Below, piece by piece: positions 17,906 through 32,034 of a stretch of DNA of 64,000 bases (positions are counted from its first letter, which is position 1; every line of letters begins with the position of its first letter). The stretch is from NCBI GenBank assembly GCA_947503765.1, contig CANNFA010000008.1, positions 1-64,000 of the forward strand, in the 5' to 3' direction. Origin of the DNA: an uncultured Paracoccaceae bacterium. GTDB lineage: Bacteria > Pseudomonadota > Alphaproteobacteria > Rhodobacterales > Rhodobacteraceae. Below the pieces are notes generated by a model. It did not search any database. It was not told the DNA's origin and saw only the letters and a program-made list of their open reading frames with translations. The position numbers were made by a program, and so were the translations under genes.

Positions 17906-17912
17906 CGCTTCG

Positions 17913-17939
17913 TTGTCACTCGGCCTGCCTGAGTGCCAA
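17913..17939 (+). promoter_or_regulatory. CIRCE operator (HrcA binding site)
   Basis: TTGTCACTC, nine bases, then GAGTGCCAA. This is the alphaproteobacterial form of the HrcA operator (TTGGCACTC-N9-GAGTGCCAA) with one mismatch in the left arm. It implies heat-shock control of groES-groEL by HrcA. hrcA itself is not in the window. Confidence 0.92.
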
Positions 17940-17974
17940 CACCAAGAGCAACATGAACCAAGGAGCGTTCAGAG

Positions 17975-18262
17975 ATGGCATTCACCCCGCTGCATGACCG
18001 TGTGCTGGTCCGCCGTGTGGAATCCGACGAGAAGACCAAGGGTGGTCTGATCATCCCCGACAGCGCGAAGGAAAAACCCGCTGAAGGCGAAGTCGTTTCC
18101 GTCGGCGCCGGTGCCAAGGACGACGACGGCGACCGGGTCGCGATGGACGTCAAGGCCGGCGACAAGATCCTGTTCGGCAAATGGTCGGGCACAGAGATCA
18201 CGCTGGACGGCGAAGAACTGTTGATCATGAAGGAAAGCGACATCCTCGGCATCATCGCCTGA
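17975..18262 (+). CDS. groES: Co-chaperonin GroES
   Basis: A 95-residue Hsp10 that caps the GroEL folding chamber. Family features: [20 protein letters not shown] (mobile-loop region), [14 protein letters not shown] and the ending GIIA. AAGGAG lies about 10 bases upstream. It is followed after 78 bases by groEL. Confidence 0.97.
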   Translation: MAFTPLHDRVLVRRVESDEKTKGGLIIPDSAKEKPAEGEVVSVGAGAKDDDGDRVAMDVKAGDKILFGKWSGTEITLDGEELLIMKESDILGIIA

Positions 18263-18334
18263 GGCTGTTCTTTCGAGACGCAGACGCACCGGCGCGCATT
18301 CAGGCGCGCCAATCCATAGTTTCAGACGGAGTAA

Positions 18335-19993
<1,659 letters not shown>

Positions 19994-20014
19994 GCTGCCG
20001 CTGCGACAATCGGG

Positions 20015-20047
20015 AAAAGGGCGCCTTTTGCGGCGCCCTTTTTCTTT
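20015..20047 (+). terminator. Intrinsic terminator of groESL
   Basis: AAAAGGGCGCC, loop TTTTGC, GGCGCCCTTTTT, then CTTT. The perfect GC-rich stem and T-run sit 22 bases after groEL. Confidence 0.93.
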
Positions 20048-20207
20048 GTGCGGGGGTCTGCCGGTATGGCCGGCCCGGCGCCGGCCTTGCCATTCGGGGA
20101 CATGGCGCCTAGGTCTGCCGGCAAGCGAGGATGACCTCCCCCCGCCTGCGCCATCGGCGCGCGGGGCGCATTATCGGGACGACCCGGCATTCGAGGAGGG
20201 ACACGTC

Positions 20208-20651
20208 ATGCGCAACCTGCGCGACCGCATCCGTCACGCGCTGAGCTTCGAGATCATCGGTTTGCTGCTGATCACGCCGCTGGGCACCTGGGCCTTCGCG
20301 ATGCCGATGCAGGATATCGGCGTCGTCTCGCTGGTGGGGGCGACCATCGCCACGGGCTGGAACTATCTTTACAACCTCGGGTTCGACCACGCGATGATGC
20401 GGCTGCGCGGCAGCGTTCTGAAAACGATCCCGATCCGGGTGCTGCACGCCGTGCTGTTCGAGTTGGGGCTGCTGCTGGTCCTGCTGCCGTTCATCGCCTG
20501 GTATCTGGGCGTGTCGCTGATGCAGGCGCTGCTGATGGACGTGTCCTTCGCGCTGTTCTACCTGGTTTATGCGTTCGTTTTCAACTGGGTGTACGACATC
20601 GTCTTTCCGGTGCCGCAGGCGGCCATGGCCCGGCAGCGCCGCGCGCCATAG
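20208..20651 (+). CDS. PACE-family efflux transporter
   Basis: A 147-residue inner-membrane protein with four membrane segments, arranged as two bacterial transmembrane pair domains: RDRIRHALSFEIIGLLLITP and VLHAVLFELGLLLVLLPFIA begin each half. The conserved Glu in FE of each repeat is present. PACE proteins such as AceI export biocides (chlorhexidine) and possibly polyamines. The start at MRNLRD has GAGGAGG upstream. It converges with an AraC-type regulator gene, with 4 bases between stops. Confidence 0.9.
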   Translation: MRNLRDRIRHALSFEIIGLLLITPLGTWAFAMPMQDIGVVSLVGATIATGWNYLYNLGFDHAMMRLRGSVLKTIPIRVLHAVLFELGLLLVLLPFIAWYLGVSLMQALLMDVSFALFYLVYAFVFNWVYDIVFPVPQAAMARQRRAP

Positions 20652-20655
20652 CCGG

Positions 20656-21675
20656 TCAGGGCGCGCCCGCCTCGCGCATCTCGCGCGGGGTCATGCCGAA
20701 CGCGGTGCGGAACGCGCGGTTGAAGTGGGAAATGTCGGAAAACCCCGCATCGTAGGCGATGGCGCTGACCGGATCGGCGGCGCGGCGCGGGTCGGTCAGT
20801 GCCTCGGCGGCGATTTGCAGGCGGGCGTCGCGCAACCGGCGCGAAAAGCTGTGCCCGTCGCTGGCCATGAGCTTGCGCAGGTGGCCGGGCGACAGGCGCA
20901 GCGTCTGCGACAAGGCCTCGATGGAATAGGTGGGCTCGCGCGCATGGGCGGCGATCTCCGCGTCGATCCGCAAGAGCCGCGCGGCGGCGGCACTGCGAAT
21001 GTCGGCCAGGTGCCAGGCCTCGCGCCCCGCGCCGATCACCAGCGACGCCAGATCGGCCAGATGCTCTGCCGCCAGCCGTTCGGCAACCTTGCCGCAGGCC
21101 GCGCCCGCGCCCGGTGCCAGAAGCATCAGCGCGTAATGCCGCAGCAGCGCCAGCCCCTCGGCATCGGCGGGGATGGTCGACAGCGTCAGCCGGTCGGCAT
21201 CGGTCAGCCGGCGCACCAGTTCCCGTTCGGGGATGGTGACGGTCAGATACCGCCCGGCGGCGGAGCGTGTCAGCCCCGGATCATCGGACCGGCGCACCAG
21301 CGCCTCGCCGTCGCGCAGCAGGAAGTCGTGGCCGCGCTGGGTGATGCGGATCCGCCCTTCAAGCGGGATCAGGATCAGGATGTCGTTGTTCCCGTCGCGC
21401 ACCAGATCGGGGGTCCTTTCGCAGGAAAGCGCCGAAACAGCGCCCGCGCCGATGGAAACGCCGTTCAGCAGGCGGAACGCGGCGTCGTAGCGGAATGGGC
21501 CGTCATCCAGCGGCGCCATGTCGAGGCGCACGACCTCGCGGCCGAACGCCTCGCGCCAGATTTCCATGCGCACGGCGGCGGGCAGCATCGACGCCGAGAA
21601 CAGCGTCACCGGCCCCGGCGCGCCGGGGGTCGGCGGGCTGGCATGGGGCTGGACGGGCGCGGGGTCGTCGTGCAT
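20656..21675 (-). CDS. AraC-family transcriptional regulator
   Basis: A 339-residue DNA-binding regulator. Residues from about 245 to 335 carry the two-helix-turn-helix AraC domain (IEALSQTLRLSPGHLRKLM, then AYDAGFSDISHFNRAFRTAF and GMTPREMREA). The N-terminal half resembles the AraC-binding-like domain that senses an unknown ligand. The start at MHDDPAPV was chosen over a GTG/ATG 18 codons upstream. It lies downstream of the three PAN-type genes on the same strand and may share their transcript. Confidence 0.87.
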   Translation of the reverse strand: MHDDPAPVQPHASPPTPGAPGPVTLFSASMLPAAVRMEIWREAFGREVVRLDMAPLDDGPFRYDAAFRLLNGVSIGAGAVSALSCERTPDLVRDGNNDILILIPLEGRIRITQRGHDFLLRDGEALVRRSDDPGLTRSAAGRYLTVTIPERELVRRLTDADRLTLSTIPADAEGLALLRHYALMLLAPGAGAACGKVAERLAAEHLADLASLVIGAGREAWHLADIRSAAAARLLRIDAEIAAHAREPTYSIEALSQTLRLSPGHLRKLMASDGHSFSRRLRDARLQIAAEALTDPRRAADPVSAIAYDAGFSDISHFNRAFRTAFGMTPREMREAGAP

Positions 21676-21747
21676 CTGCGATCCTTGACGTAAGGTCACA
21701 GTGTCAGCGGCCCGCGCCCGCCCGGTCAAGCGGGGTATTCCTTACCC

Positions 21748-22041
21748 CTAGCGCTCGATCCGGCCGCAGAAGGTGCCGTCCGACTCGGTCGTCTGGTAGA
21801 CATCCGGCATCAGCCGGCAGGTGCCCGCCATCGTGTCCGGCTCGAAGCTGTGCGGGTCGTAAGTCCAGGCGACGCAGTCCGCATCGTCCTGGCAGGCCGC
21901 CGCGCAGGCATCGGCGCCGATCAGCCCCTCGGGCACCGGCAGCATCTTGGTGATCGCCGACATGAAGCACATCTCGTGCTCCTGTGCGGCGGCGGATAGC
22001 GGCAGGGCGAGGGCGGCTGCGGCAAGAAGCGCGGCTTTCAT
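21748..22041 (-). CDS. Small secreted six-cysteine PAN/apple-like protein 1
   Basis: 97 residues: signal peptide (MKAALLAAAALALPLSAAAQ), then a mature domain of about 77 residues with six Cys in the order MCFM, DACAAAC, DDADCVAWTY, GTCRLM and FCGRIER. The C-x3-C-x5-C-xxW pattern and the final FCG match PAN/apple-like domains that bind proteins or sugars in the periplasm. It is the most distal of three tandem paralogues. Function unknown. Confidence 0.8.
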   Translation of the reverse strand: MKAALLAAAALALPLSAAAQEHEMCFMSAITKMLPVPEGLIGADACAAACQDDADCVAWTYDPHSFEPDTMAGTCRLMPDVYQTTESDGTFCGRIER

Positions 22042-22073
22042 TGTGGAAATTCCCTTTTTCGGGATGACGGGGA

Positions 22074-22376
22074 TCATCGTTTGACCTCGCCGCAGAAAAA
22101 GCCGGAATCGGCGGCGCGCGGGTCGATCCCGGACAGGTCGGGGAAGAGCCGGCAGCTGCCCGTGTTCCGGCCGCCCAGGCTGCTCATGCGGATCGACCAG
22201 GCCACGCAGGCCTCGTTCGCCTCGCAGGCGGCGGCGCAGGCGGCCGGGCCTTCGGTTTCGTCCAGCGGAGGCGGAATGAAGCTGGTCTTGGCCGAAGCGT
22301 AGCAGTTCTCGTACTCCTCGGCCGCGGCAAGCGACGGCAGGGCGATGAGGGCGGTAATGGCAAGAATTCGGATCAT
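22074..22376 (-). CDS. Small secreted six-cysteine PAN/apple-like protein 2
   Basis: 100 residues: signal peptide (MIRILAITALIALPSLAAAE), then the same six-Cys pattern: ENCYAS, AACAAACEANEACVAWS, GSCRLF, FFCGEVKR. The start lies 2 bases after the stop of paralogue 3, so translation is coupled. The spacing between the first and second Cys is longer than in paralogue 1. Confidence 0.8.
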   Translation of the reverse strand: MIRILAITALIALPSLAAAEEYENCYASAKTSFIPPPLDETEGPAACAAACEANEACVAWSIRMSSLGGRNTGSCRLFPDLSGIDPRAADSGFFCGEVKR

Positions 22377-22378
22377 GA

Positions 22379-22684
22379 TCAGTTCTCCATCTGGCCGCAA
22401 TATTGGGTGGACGCCGTGGCGTTGGGTTCGCGCTTGCCGCTCGCCTCGGCATAAAGCTGGCATTGGCCGGGCGCGGTGTCGGGGTTGAAGGTGTTCGGCG
22501 TGTAAAGCCACGCGGTGCAGGTGTCGGTCTCGGCGCAGGACTGGATGCAGGCGTCGACCCCCACCAGCTCGTAGCTGTTGGCGATTCGGCCGGAATTGGT
22601 TTCGAAATTGCATTCTTCCTGCGCAAGGGCCGCGGACGGCAGCGCAAGAGCGCCGGCAAATGCGAGGGTTGCGAAACGTGTCAT
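22379..22684 (-). CDS. Small secreted six-cysteine PAN/apple-like protein 3
   Basis: 101 residues: signal peptide (MTRFATLAFAGALALPSAALA), then six Cys: EECNFE, DACIQSCAETDTCTAWLY, GQCQLY and YCGQMEN. AGGAGAT precedes the ATG at good spacing, making this the first gene of the three. Sequence identity among the three is limited to the Cys/Trp frame, so the duplication is old. Confidence 0.8.
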   Translation of the reverse strand: MTRFATLAFAGALALPSAALAQEECNFETNSGRIANSYELVGVDACIQSCAETDTCTAWLYTPNTFNPDTAPGQCQLYAEASGKREPNATASTQYCGQMEN

Positions 22685-22802
22685 GGATATATCTCCTGTG
22701 TCAAAGCGATGACAGGCAGGATAGGCGGCGCCGTGCGGGCGGTCTTGGACAATGCGCGCGCCCGGCTTGTCCGCAGGGCGCATGCGCGGGCGTCTTGCAG
22801 GG

Positions 22803-23690
22803 TCAGCGGCGGCGCGCGGCCAGCCGTTCGCGGTGCAGCGTGTAAAGCCCCGTGGCCACGATGATCGCGGCGCCGATCCATGTCCAGCCGTCGGGCAATT
22901 GTCCGAAGATCAACCAGCCATAGAAGGTGCCCCAGATCAGCGTCGTGTACTGCGTCGGTGCCAGCACGGCAGCCTCGCCAATCTCCAGCGCCTTGATCAG
23001 GCTGAATTCTCCCAGCCCGGCCATAAGCGCGATGCTGACCAGAAGCACGATCTCGGTCCCGGTCTCGGGACTGCGCCAGATGAATGGCAGCGGCAGCGTC
23101 AGCAGCACGCTGCTGGTCAGGGCGGTGAAGGCGACGGTGGTGATCGTGCGGTCGCTGGCCGCCAATGCGCGCGAGATGATCTGGCGCAGGGCAAAGACCG
23201 CGGCGGCCAGCACCATGAGCAGCATTGCGGGGTGGAACGTGCCGAAACCGGGCCGGATCACGATCAGCGTGCCGACAAAGCCGATCGCAACCGCCGTCCA
23301 GCGGTGCAGCCCGATCCGCTCGTGCAGCACCAGCGCCCCGAGGATGGTGACGATGAACGGCGCGATGAAGGTGATGGACACCGCGTCGGCCAGCGGAACG
23401 AAGCTGACCCCGGTGATGAAGGCGGTCGCCGACACCACCGCCAGCGCGCCGCGCGCGACCTGCGCGACGGGATGCGCGGTGGCCAGGATCGACCGGCCAT
23501 GCACCGCCAGCAGCCCGATCACGGCGACCAGCAGCCCGAGCTGGCGGAACCACACGATCTGAAGCGGATGAAGCGTCTGGGTGAGGTACTTGGCCTGCGC
23601 ATCCACCGCCGCGAACACGAAGAAGGCGAGCAGCATCAGCACCAGCCCGCGCAGGTTGTCGGTGCGCGGCCCCGGTGCGGGGACGGTCAT
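22803..23690 (-). CDS. DMT-superfamily (EamA) transporter
   Basis: A 295-residue inner-membrane protein with about ten hydrophobic segments arranged as two EamA repeats. The first begins [20 protein letters not shown]; the second begins after the GFGTFHP loop ([20 protein letters not shown]). Probable metabolite exporter, substrate unknown. It ends in a basic tail (RERLAARRR). It is divergent from the lipase-like gene at 23868. Confidence 0.88.
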   Translation of the reverse strand: MTVPAPGPRTDNLRGLVLMLLAFFVFAAVDAQAKYLTQTLHPLQIVWFRQLGLLVAVIGLLAVHGRSILATAHPVAQVARGALAVVSATAFITGVSFVPLADAVSITFIAPFIVTILGALVLHERIGLHRWTAVAIGFVGTLIVIRPGFGTFHPAMLLMVLAAAVFALRQIISRALAASDRTITTVAFTALTSSVLLTLPLPFIWRSPETGTEIVLLVSIALMAGLGEFSLIKALEIGEAAVLAPTQYTTLIWGTFYGWLIFGQLPDGWTWIGAAIIVATGLYTLHRERLAARRR

Positions 23691-23867
23691 CGGCGAGGAC
23701 GGAATCGGAATGGCACCGCTCCTTCGGATATGGGCGCAGGTCGGTGCTACGCCGTTGCGCGGGCGGGGTCCAGCCGGCAGGCCTGGCGGGCAAAGGCACC
23801 CGGGACGTTGCGGCAGCGCGGCGCGGCGGATCTGGCCCTTGCCCGGCGCGGGGCCTATCTTGGCGTC

Positions 23868-24611
23868 ATGCGCTGGATTGCCCGTCTTTTCCTGGTCCTG
23901 TTCCTGTCCGTACCCGCGGCGGCGTCCGCGGCGCCCGGCGATTGCGCCGTGCTGATCCACGGGCTGGCGCGGACCGAAACCAGCATGGTCGCGCTGAAGG
24001 AAGCGTTCGAGGCGAATGGCTACCGCGTGATCAGCCGCGGCTACCCGTCCACCGAACGGCGGATCGAGGCGCTGGCCGACCAGGCCGTGACGCCGTCGGT
24101 CGCGGCCTGCGGCGCGCGGCGGGTGCATTTCGTGACCCATTCGATGGGCGGGATCCTGCTGCGGCTGTGGCTGACCGCGAAACGGCCCGCCGAGATGGGG
24201 CGCGTCGTCATGCTGGCCCCGCCGAACCACGGATCCGAGATCGTGGACGTGTTCGGCGATCTGGCGCCGTTCGAGTGGTTCAACGGGCCGGCAGGGCTGC
24301 AACTGGGAACCGACCCGGACAGCATGCCGAACCGGCTGGACCTGCCGCGGTTCGAGCTGGGCATCATCGCCGGCACGCGGTCGCTGAACCCGATCTATTC
24401 GAGCCTGCTGGACGGGGCGGATGACGGCAAGGTATCGGTCGCCTCGACCCGCGTGGGGGGGATGGCCGACCACCTGACGCTGCCGGTCACGCATACCTTC
24501 ATGATGATGAACCCGCTGGTCATCGCGCAGGCGCTGGAATTCATCGAAACCGGGCAGTTCCGCCCCGAGATGCGGTTCGGCACGGCGCTGGAGCGGGTGA
24601 TGGGGCGGTAG
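23868..24611 (+). CDS. Secreted alpha/beta hydrolase (lipase-like)
   Basis: A 247-residue protein with a signal peptide ([20 protein letters not shown]). The serine nucleophile elbow is THSMGG, oxyanion-side sequence VLIHGLART, and a C-terminal His in THTFMM could complete the triad. It resembles the small triacylglycerol lipase/PGAP1-like group. The substrate is unknown. Divergent from the EamA transporter and convergent with purK, with repeat copy B between them. Confidence 0.83.
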   Translation: MRWIARLFLVLFLSVPAAASAAPGDCAVLIHGLARTETSMVALKEAFEANGYRVISRGYPSTERRIEALADQAVTPSVAACGARRVHFVTHSMGGILLRLWLTAKRPAEMGRVVMLAPPNHGSEIVDVFGDLAPFEWFNGPAGLQLGTDPDSMPNRLDLPRFELGIIAGTRSLNPIYSSLLDGADDGKVSVASTRVGGMADHLTLPVTHTFMMMNPLVIAQALEFIETGQFRPEMRFGTALERVMGR

Positions 24612-24701
24612 CCGGTATCCGAATGCGCGCTGCCGCGCGTTGTTCTTTCTGCCCTTGGCGGGGCGACGCCTGCGGTCCGGTGCCGCGCGCGCGGCGGGGG
24701 C

Positions 24702-24739
24702 GGGTGCCTCCGGCGGGGATATTTGAAAACCGAAGAAGG
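24702..24739 (+). repeat. Interspersed repeat copy B
   Basis: GGGTGCCTCCGGCGGGGATA, then TTTGAAAACCGAAGAAGG. It sits between the convergent lipase-like gene and purK, 8 bases past the purK stop. Same family as 13531-13568. Confidence 0.9.
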
Positions 24740-24747
24740 GGCGGGGG

Positions 24748-25825
24748 TCAGCTTTTGGGGCCGAGGACGCGGTTGACATGGCCCATCTTGCGGCCCGGCC
24801 GGGCCTCTGCCTTGCCATAGAGATGGATCGCCGTGGCCGGATCGCGGGCGATGCCGGGCACGCGCAGGATGTCGTCGCCGACGAGGTTTTCCATCTGCAC
24901 GTCCGAATGGCGCGCGCCGTCGCCCAGCGGCCAGCCGGCGATGGCGCGGATATGCTGTTCGAACTGGTCCACGGCGCAGCCGTTCTGTGTCCAGTGGCCG
25001 GAATTGTGCACGCGCGGCGCGATCTCGTTGACCAGCAGACCTGCCTGGGTCACGAACAGCTCGACCCCGAGCACGCCGACATAGTCGAGCGCGTTCAGGA
25101 TCCGCCCGGCGAGCAGCACCGCATCGGTGCGCTGGCGCGCGGTGATCGGGGCGGGCACGTCGGTGATGTGCAGGATGCCGTTCTCGTGCAGGTTGCGCCC
25201 CGGATCGAAGGCGGCGACACTGCCGTCCAGCCCGCGTGCCGCGATGACGCTGATCTCGGCGCTGAAATCCACGACGGCTTCGAGGATCGCCGGCGCGCCG
25301 TTCATCGCGGCGAGTGCGGTTTCGGCCTCGGACGCGGCGGCGAGGCGGACCTGCCCCTTGCCGTCATAGCCGAAGCGGCGGGTCTTGAGGATCGCGGGCG
25401 TTCCGATCTCGTCCAGCGCGCGGTGCATGTCGCCGGGGCCGCTGGCGGCGGCGAAGGGCGCGGTGGCAAGGCCCAGACCGCGCAGGAAGGTCTTTTCGTC
25501 CAGCCGGTCCTGGCTGACCGCCAGCGCGCGGCGGCCGGGGCGGATCGGGCGGTGCGTTTCCAGCAGGTCGAGCGCGGCGGTGGGGATATTCTCGAACTCG
25601 TAGGTGATGACATCGACGCCCTCGGCGAAGGCCGCCAGCGCCGCCGCATCCTCGAACGACGCCGTGGTGACGCGGTGCGCGACATGGCCGGCGGGCGGGT
25701 CGGCGCCGGGGTCGAAGACATGCGCGCGAAAGCCCAGCCGCGCGGCCGCGACCGACAGCATCCGGCCAAGCTGTCCGCCGCCCAGGATGCCGATGGTCGC
25801 ACCGGGGGTCAGAACCTCTGCCGTG

Positions 25826-25833
<8 letters not shown>
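24748..25833 (-). CDS. purK: 5-(carboxyamino)imidazole ribonucleotide synthase
   Basis: A 361-residue ATP-grasp enzyme of purine synthesis that makes N5-CAIR from AIR, bicarbonate and ATP. The N-terminus shows [16 protein letters not shown]; substrate and ATP-grasp motifs include [12 protein letters not shown] and [14 protein letters not shown]. The gene overlaps purE by 8 bases, the standard purEK arrangement. Confidence 0.96.
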
Positions 25834-26305
<472 letters not shown>

Positions 26306-26375
26306 GCGCCTGTCTCTTCCGGGTTCCGGGCCGGGCGGCCCCGTTTCGGAACGCCCTTACACCGGTGGGCCGGAC

Positions 26376-26594
26376 CTATGCAATGATGTCGGGAAACAGG
26401 CGGTCCTCTAGCCGGCGGATACGGTCCTTGAGCGCGAGCTTCTGGCGTTTCAGGCGGCCCAGTTGCAGTTGGTCGGCGCGCTGGGTGGTCTGCAATGCCT
26501 CGATGGCGTCGTCGAGATCGCGGTGCTCGCGGCGCATTACCTCCAGCTCGACCCTGAGCACATCCTGCGTGTCCATCTGTCCAGAATCGTTCAT
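26376..26594 (-). CDS. DUF465 (YdcH-like) protein
   Basis: A 72-residue, highly charged helical protein. The pattern LEVMRREHRDLDDAIEAL, then RLKRQKLALKDRIRRLEDRL, is the DUF465 signature and predicts an antiparallel helical hairpin. The function is unknown. It lies upstream of purE on the same strand. Confidence 0.85.
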   Translation of the reverse strand: MNDSGQMDTQDVLRVELEVMRREHRDLDDAIEALQTTQRADQLQLGRLKRQKLALKDRIRRLEDRLFPDIIA

Positions 26595-26766
26595 CCCGAG
26601 TCCCCGAGTCGTTGATATGCAGCCGAAACAGAGATTAGCCGTTAAATGCGGGTTCTCAAAGCGCCTTGGCGTCGCGGGGGTTGCACGGGCGGGGCGCGGA
26701 ACCCATATTTCGGCAAGGGTCGCCGTAACGGGGCCTTATGCAATGTCGCTTTGAAAGGGCAAGGGC

Positions 26767-27180
26767 ATGACGAAGATGAACCTGGGCTCGCACCCCTATC
26801 TTCTGGGCTTCGAGCAGCTGGAACGCCTGATGGAGCGGACCGCCAAGTCCGAGAATAACGGCTATCCGCCGTTCAACATCGAGCAGACCAGCGAGAATTC
26901 CTATCGCATCACGCTTGCGGTCGCGGGATTCGCCGATGCCGACCTGTCGATCACCGTCGAGGACCGGCAACTGGTGATCCGGGGCCGGCAGGGCGAGGAT
27001 GACGACGGCCGCGTTTTCCTGCATCGCGGGATCGCCGCGCGGCAGTTCCAGCGCAGCTTCGTGCTGGCCGAAGGGGTCGAGGTGGCGGGAGCCGAGATGG
27101 AGAACGGCCTGCTGCATGTCGACCTGTCGCGGACCGAGCCGGAAAAAGTGGTGCAGACAATCGCGATCAACAGAAACTGA
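26767..27180 (+). CDS. Hsp20 small heat-shock protein
   Basis: A 137-residue alpha-crystallin-type holdase. The crystallin domain spans about residues 35-125 (YPPFNIEQTSENSYRITLAV, GFADADLSITVEDRQLVIRG, ARQFQRSFVLAEGVEV, NGLLHVDL). It most resembles the IbpA-like proteins of alphaproteobacteria. A DUF1150 gene follows after 14 bases, a pairing I recognise from this group of bacteria. Confidence 0.93.
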   Translation: MTKMNLGSHPYLLGFEQLERLMERTAKSENNGYPPFNIEQTSENSYRITLAVAGFADADLSITVEDRQLVIRGRQGEDDDGRVFLHRGIAARQFQRSFVLAEGVEVAGAEMENGLLHVDLSRTEPEKVVQTIAINRN

Positions 27181-27194
27181 CCGGGGGTGACGAG

Positions 27195-27422
27195 ATGAAT
27201 ACGAGCTACGATTTCGGGCCGGAAGCCGACGCGCGGATGGTCTATGTGCGCCCCGTCGCGGTGAGCGATCTGCCCGAGGAGGTGCGCGAGCAGGCCGAAG
27301 GGCTGGACACGCTGTTTGCCGTTCACAACGCGGATGGCGAGCGGCTGGCCCTGGTGCGTGACCGGCAGCTGGCCTTCGTGCTGGCGCGGCAGAACGATCT
27401 GACGCCGGTGACGGTGCACTGA
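27195..27422 (+). CDS. DUF1150-family small protein
   Basis: 75 residues, acidic, with VYVRPVAVSDLPEEV and LFAVHNADGERLALVRDRQL typical of DUF1150. The function is unknown. Its constant position after hsp20 suggests a stress-related role. A strong terminator follows 27 bases after the stop. Confidence 0.88.
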   Translation: MNTSYDFGPEADARMVYVRPVAVSDLPEEVREQAEGLDTLFAVHNADGERLALVRDRQLAFVLARQNDLTPVTVH

Positions 27423-27449
27423 CGGGAAACTGTCGATACTGACGATGCG

Positions 27450-27487
27450 GGGGGCGCGGCAAAAACGGCCGCGCCCCCTGCGTTTTT
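27450..27487 (+). terminator. Intrinsic terminator of hsp20-DUF1150
   Basis: GGGGGCGCGGC, short A-rich loop, GCCGCGCCCCC, then TGCGTTTTT. The 11-bp perfect stem with T-run serves the rightward genes. Confidence 0.9.
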
Positions 27488-27500
27488 GGGAATCCGCGCC

Positions 27501-28967
<1,467 letters not shown>

Positions 28968-30674
28968 TCAGGCGGCGATCAGGCCCATGGATTCGAGCTT
29001 CAGGATCACCTGATGGGCGCAGTTGTCCACCTCGACGTTTTCCGTCTCGACCCGGATCTCGGGGTTTTCCGGCACGTCGTAAGGGTCGGAAATGCCGGTG
29101 AATTCCTTGATCTTGCCCTCGCGCGCCAGCTTGTACAGCCCCTTGCGGTCGCGGCGTTCGCATTCCTCGATCGAGGTGGCGACATGCACCTCGACAAAAG
29201 CGCCGTGCGCCTCGACATCCTCGCGCACCGCGCGGCGGGTGGCGGCATAGGGCGCGATCGGCGCACAGATCGCGATCCCGCCGTTCTTGGTGATCTCGGA
29301 CGCGACATAGCCGATGCGGCGGATGTTGAGATCCCGGTGTTCCTTGGAAAAGCCCAGCTCGGAGCTGAGGTTCTTGCGCACGATGTCGCCATCCAGCAGC
29401 GTGACCGGGCGGCCGCCCATCTCCATCAGCTTGACCATGAGCGCATTGGCGATGGTCGACTTTCCCGAGCCGGAAAAGCCGGTGAAGAACACGGTGAAAC
29501 CCTGTTTCGCACGCGGTGGACGGGTGCGGCGCAATTCTGCCACGACCTCGGGGAAGGAAAACCAGTCGGGGATTTCCAGCCCCTCGGACAGGCGGCGGCG
29601 CAATTCGGTGCCCGAGATGTTCAGCACGGTCACGCCGTCCTCGATCTCGTCGGCGGGCTCGTACTGGGCGCGTTCCTGCACATAGACCATGTGCTTGAAA
29701 TCGACCATTTCGATGCCGGCCTCCTCCTGGTGCTTGCGCACCAGTTCCTGCGCGTCATAGGGGCCGTAGAAATCCTCGCCGGCGCTGTTCTTGCCGGGGC
29801 CGGCATGGTCGCGGCCGACGATGAAATGCGTGCAGCCGTGGTTCTTGCGGATCAGCGCGTGCCACAGCGCCTCGCGCGGGCCGCCCATGCGCATCGCCAG
29901 CGGCAGAAGCGACATCGTGGTGGTCGCGGACGGGTACTTGTCCAGCACGGCCTCGTAGCAGCGAACGCGCGTGAAGTGATCCACGTCGCCGGGCTTGGTC
30001 ATGCCGACGGTGGGATGGATCAGCAGGTTCGCCTGCGCCTCTTTCGCAGCGCGGAAGGTCAGCTCCTGGTGCGCGCGGTGCAGCGGATTGCGGGTCTGGA
30101 AGGCGACGACGCGGCGCCAGCCCAGCTTGCGGAACCGCGCGCGCAATTCGTTCGGCGTGTCGCGGCGGGCGCGGAAATCGTAATGCACCGGCGGCTGGAT
30201 GCCGGTGATCGGCCCGCCCAGATAGACCTTGCCCGCGGTATTGTGCAGGTAGTTCACGGCCGGATGCGCGCTGTCGTCGGCGCCGAACACCTTGGCCGCC
30301 TCGTTCGACTTGTCGGGGGTCCAGCGGTCGGTGACGGTCATCGTCGCCAGGATCACGCCTTCCTGGTCGCGCAAGGCGATGTCCTGGCCGATCTCCAGCC
30401 CTTCGGCGAAGGCTTCGTTCACATCCAGCGTGACCGGCATCGGCCACAGCGCGCCGTCGGCAAGGCGCATGTCCGCGACGACGCCGTTATAGTCCTCTTC
30501 GGACATGAAGCCCTTGAGCGGGTTGAACCCGCCGTTCATCAGAAGTTCCAGATCGCAAATCTGGCGCGGGGTCAGATCCCAGCTGGTCAGGTCGGCGGCT
30601 TCGACCTTGAGCTTCTGGGCGCTTTCGTAGGAAACGTAGAGTTCCGGGATCGGAACGAGGTTGCTCTGCTGCAT
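28968..30674 (-). CDS. Bifunctional sulfate adenylyltransferase/adenylylsulfate kinase
   Basis: A 568-residue fusion. Residues 1 to about 385 are ATP sulfurylase (QTRNPLHRAH at 193-202, GRDHAGPG at 287-294) that makes APS from sulfate and ATP. Residues about 390-568 are APS kinase (P-loop GFSGSGKST at 399-407, then DGDIVRKNLS) that makes PAPS. Both active sites look intact. This Sat-CysC order serves assimilation or sulfation. Heterodimeric CysDN genes are not nearby. Confidence 0.95.
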   Translation of the reverse strand: MQQSNLVPIPELYVSYESAQKLKVEAADLTSWDLTPRQICDLELLMNGGFNPLKGFMSEEDYNGVVADMRLADGALWPMPVTLDVNEAFAEGLEIGQDIALRDQEGVILATMTVTDRWTPDKSNEAAKVFGADDSAHPAVNYLHNTAGKVYLGGPITGIQPPVHYDFRARRDTPNELRARFRKLGWRRVVAFQTRNPLHRAHQELTFRAAKEAQANLLIHPTVGMTKPGDVDHFTRVRCYEAVLDKYPSATTTMSLLPLAMRMGGPREALWHALIRKNHGCTHFIVGRDHAGPGKNSAGEDFYGPYDAQELVRKHQEEAGIEMVDFKHMVYVQERAQYEPADEIEDGVTVLNISGTELRRRLSEGLEIPDWFSFPEVVAELRRTRPPRAKQGFTVFFTGFSGSGKSTIANALMVKLMEMGGRPVTLLDGDIVRKNLSSELGFSKEHRDLNIRRIGYVASEITKNGGIAICAPIAPYAATRRAVREDVEAHGAFVEVHVATSIEECERRDRKGLYKLAREGKIKEFTGISDPYDVPENPEIRVETENVEVDNCAHQVILKLESMGLIAA

Positions 30675-30846
30675 GGCGGGCCTACCAAATCTCTTGATGC
30701 AAGGCGCGAAATGGCGCGCCGCTGACGGGACGGGCGCCGTCTAGACCCGGAGCGTGCCGAAAGTCCAGCGGCGCGCGGGGAATTTCGCGCGGGCGGGGGA
30801 AAAACGGCGCAATCCTCGCGCCGCACGCCGACTGTTTTCTGCCGGA

Positions 30847-31947
<1,101 letters not shown>

Positions 31948-32034
31948 TTAACGAAATTGCGCCGGTGCGAAATATAATTGCGGTGGACGCCCTGCTTCGG
32001 TACTGATTGTAAAAACGCCGATAGCGGAGAGGCC

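Noticed and set aside
27450..27478. Terminator for gdhA on the minus strand
   Set aside because: The stem is strong but no T-run follows in that direction; it fits the rightward hsp20-DUF1150 transcript.
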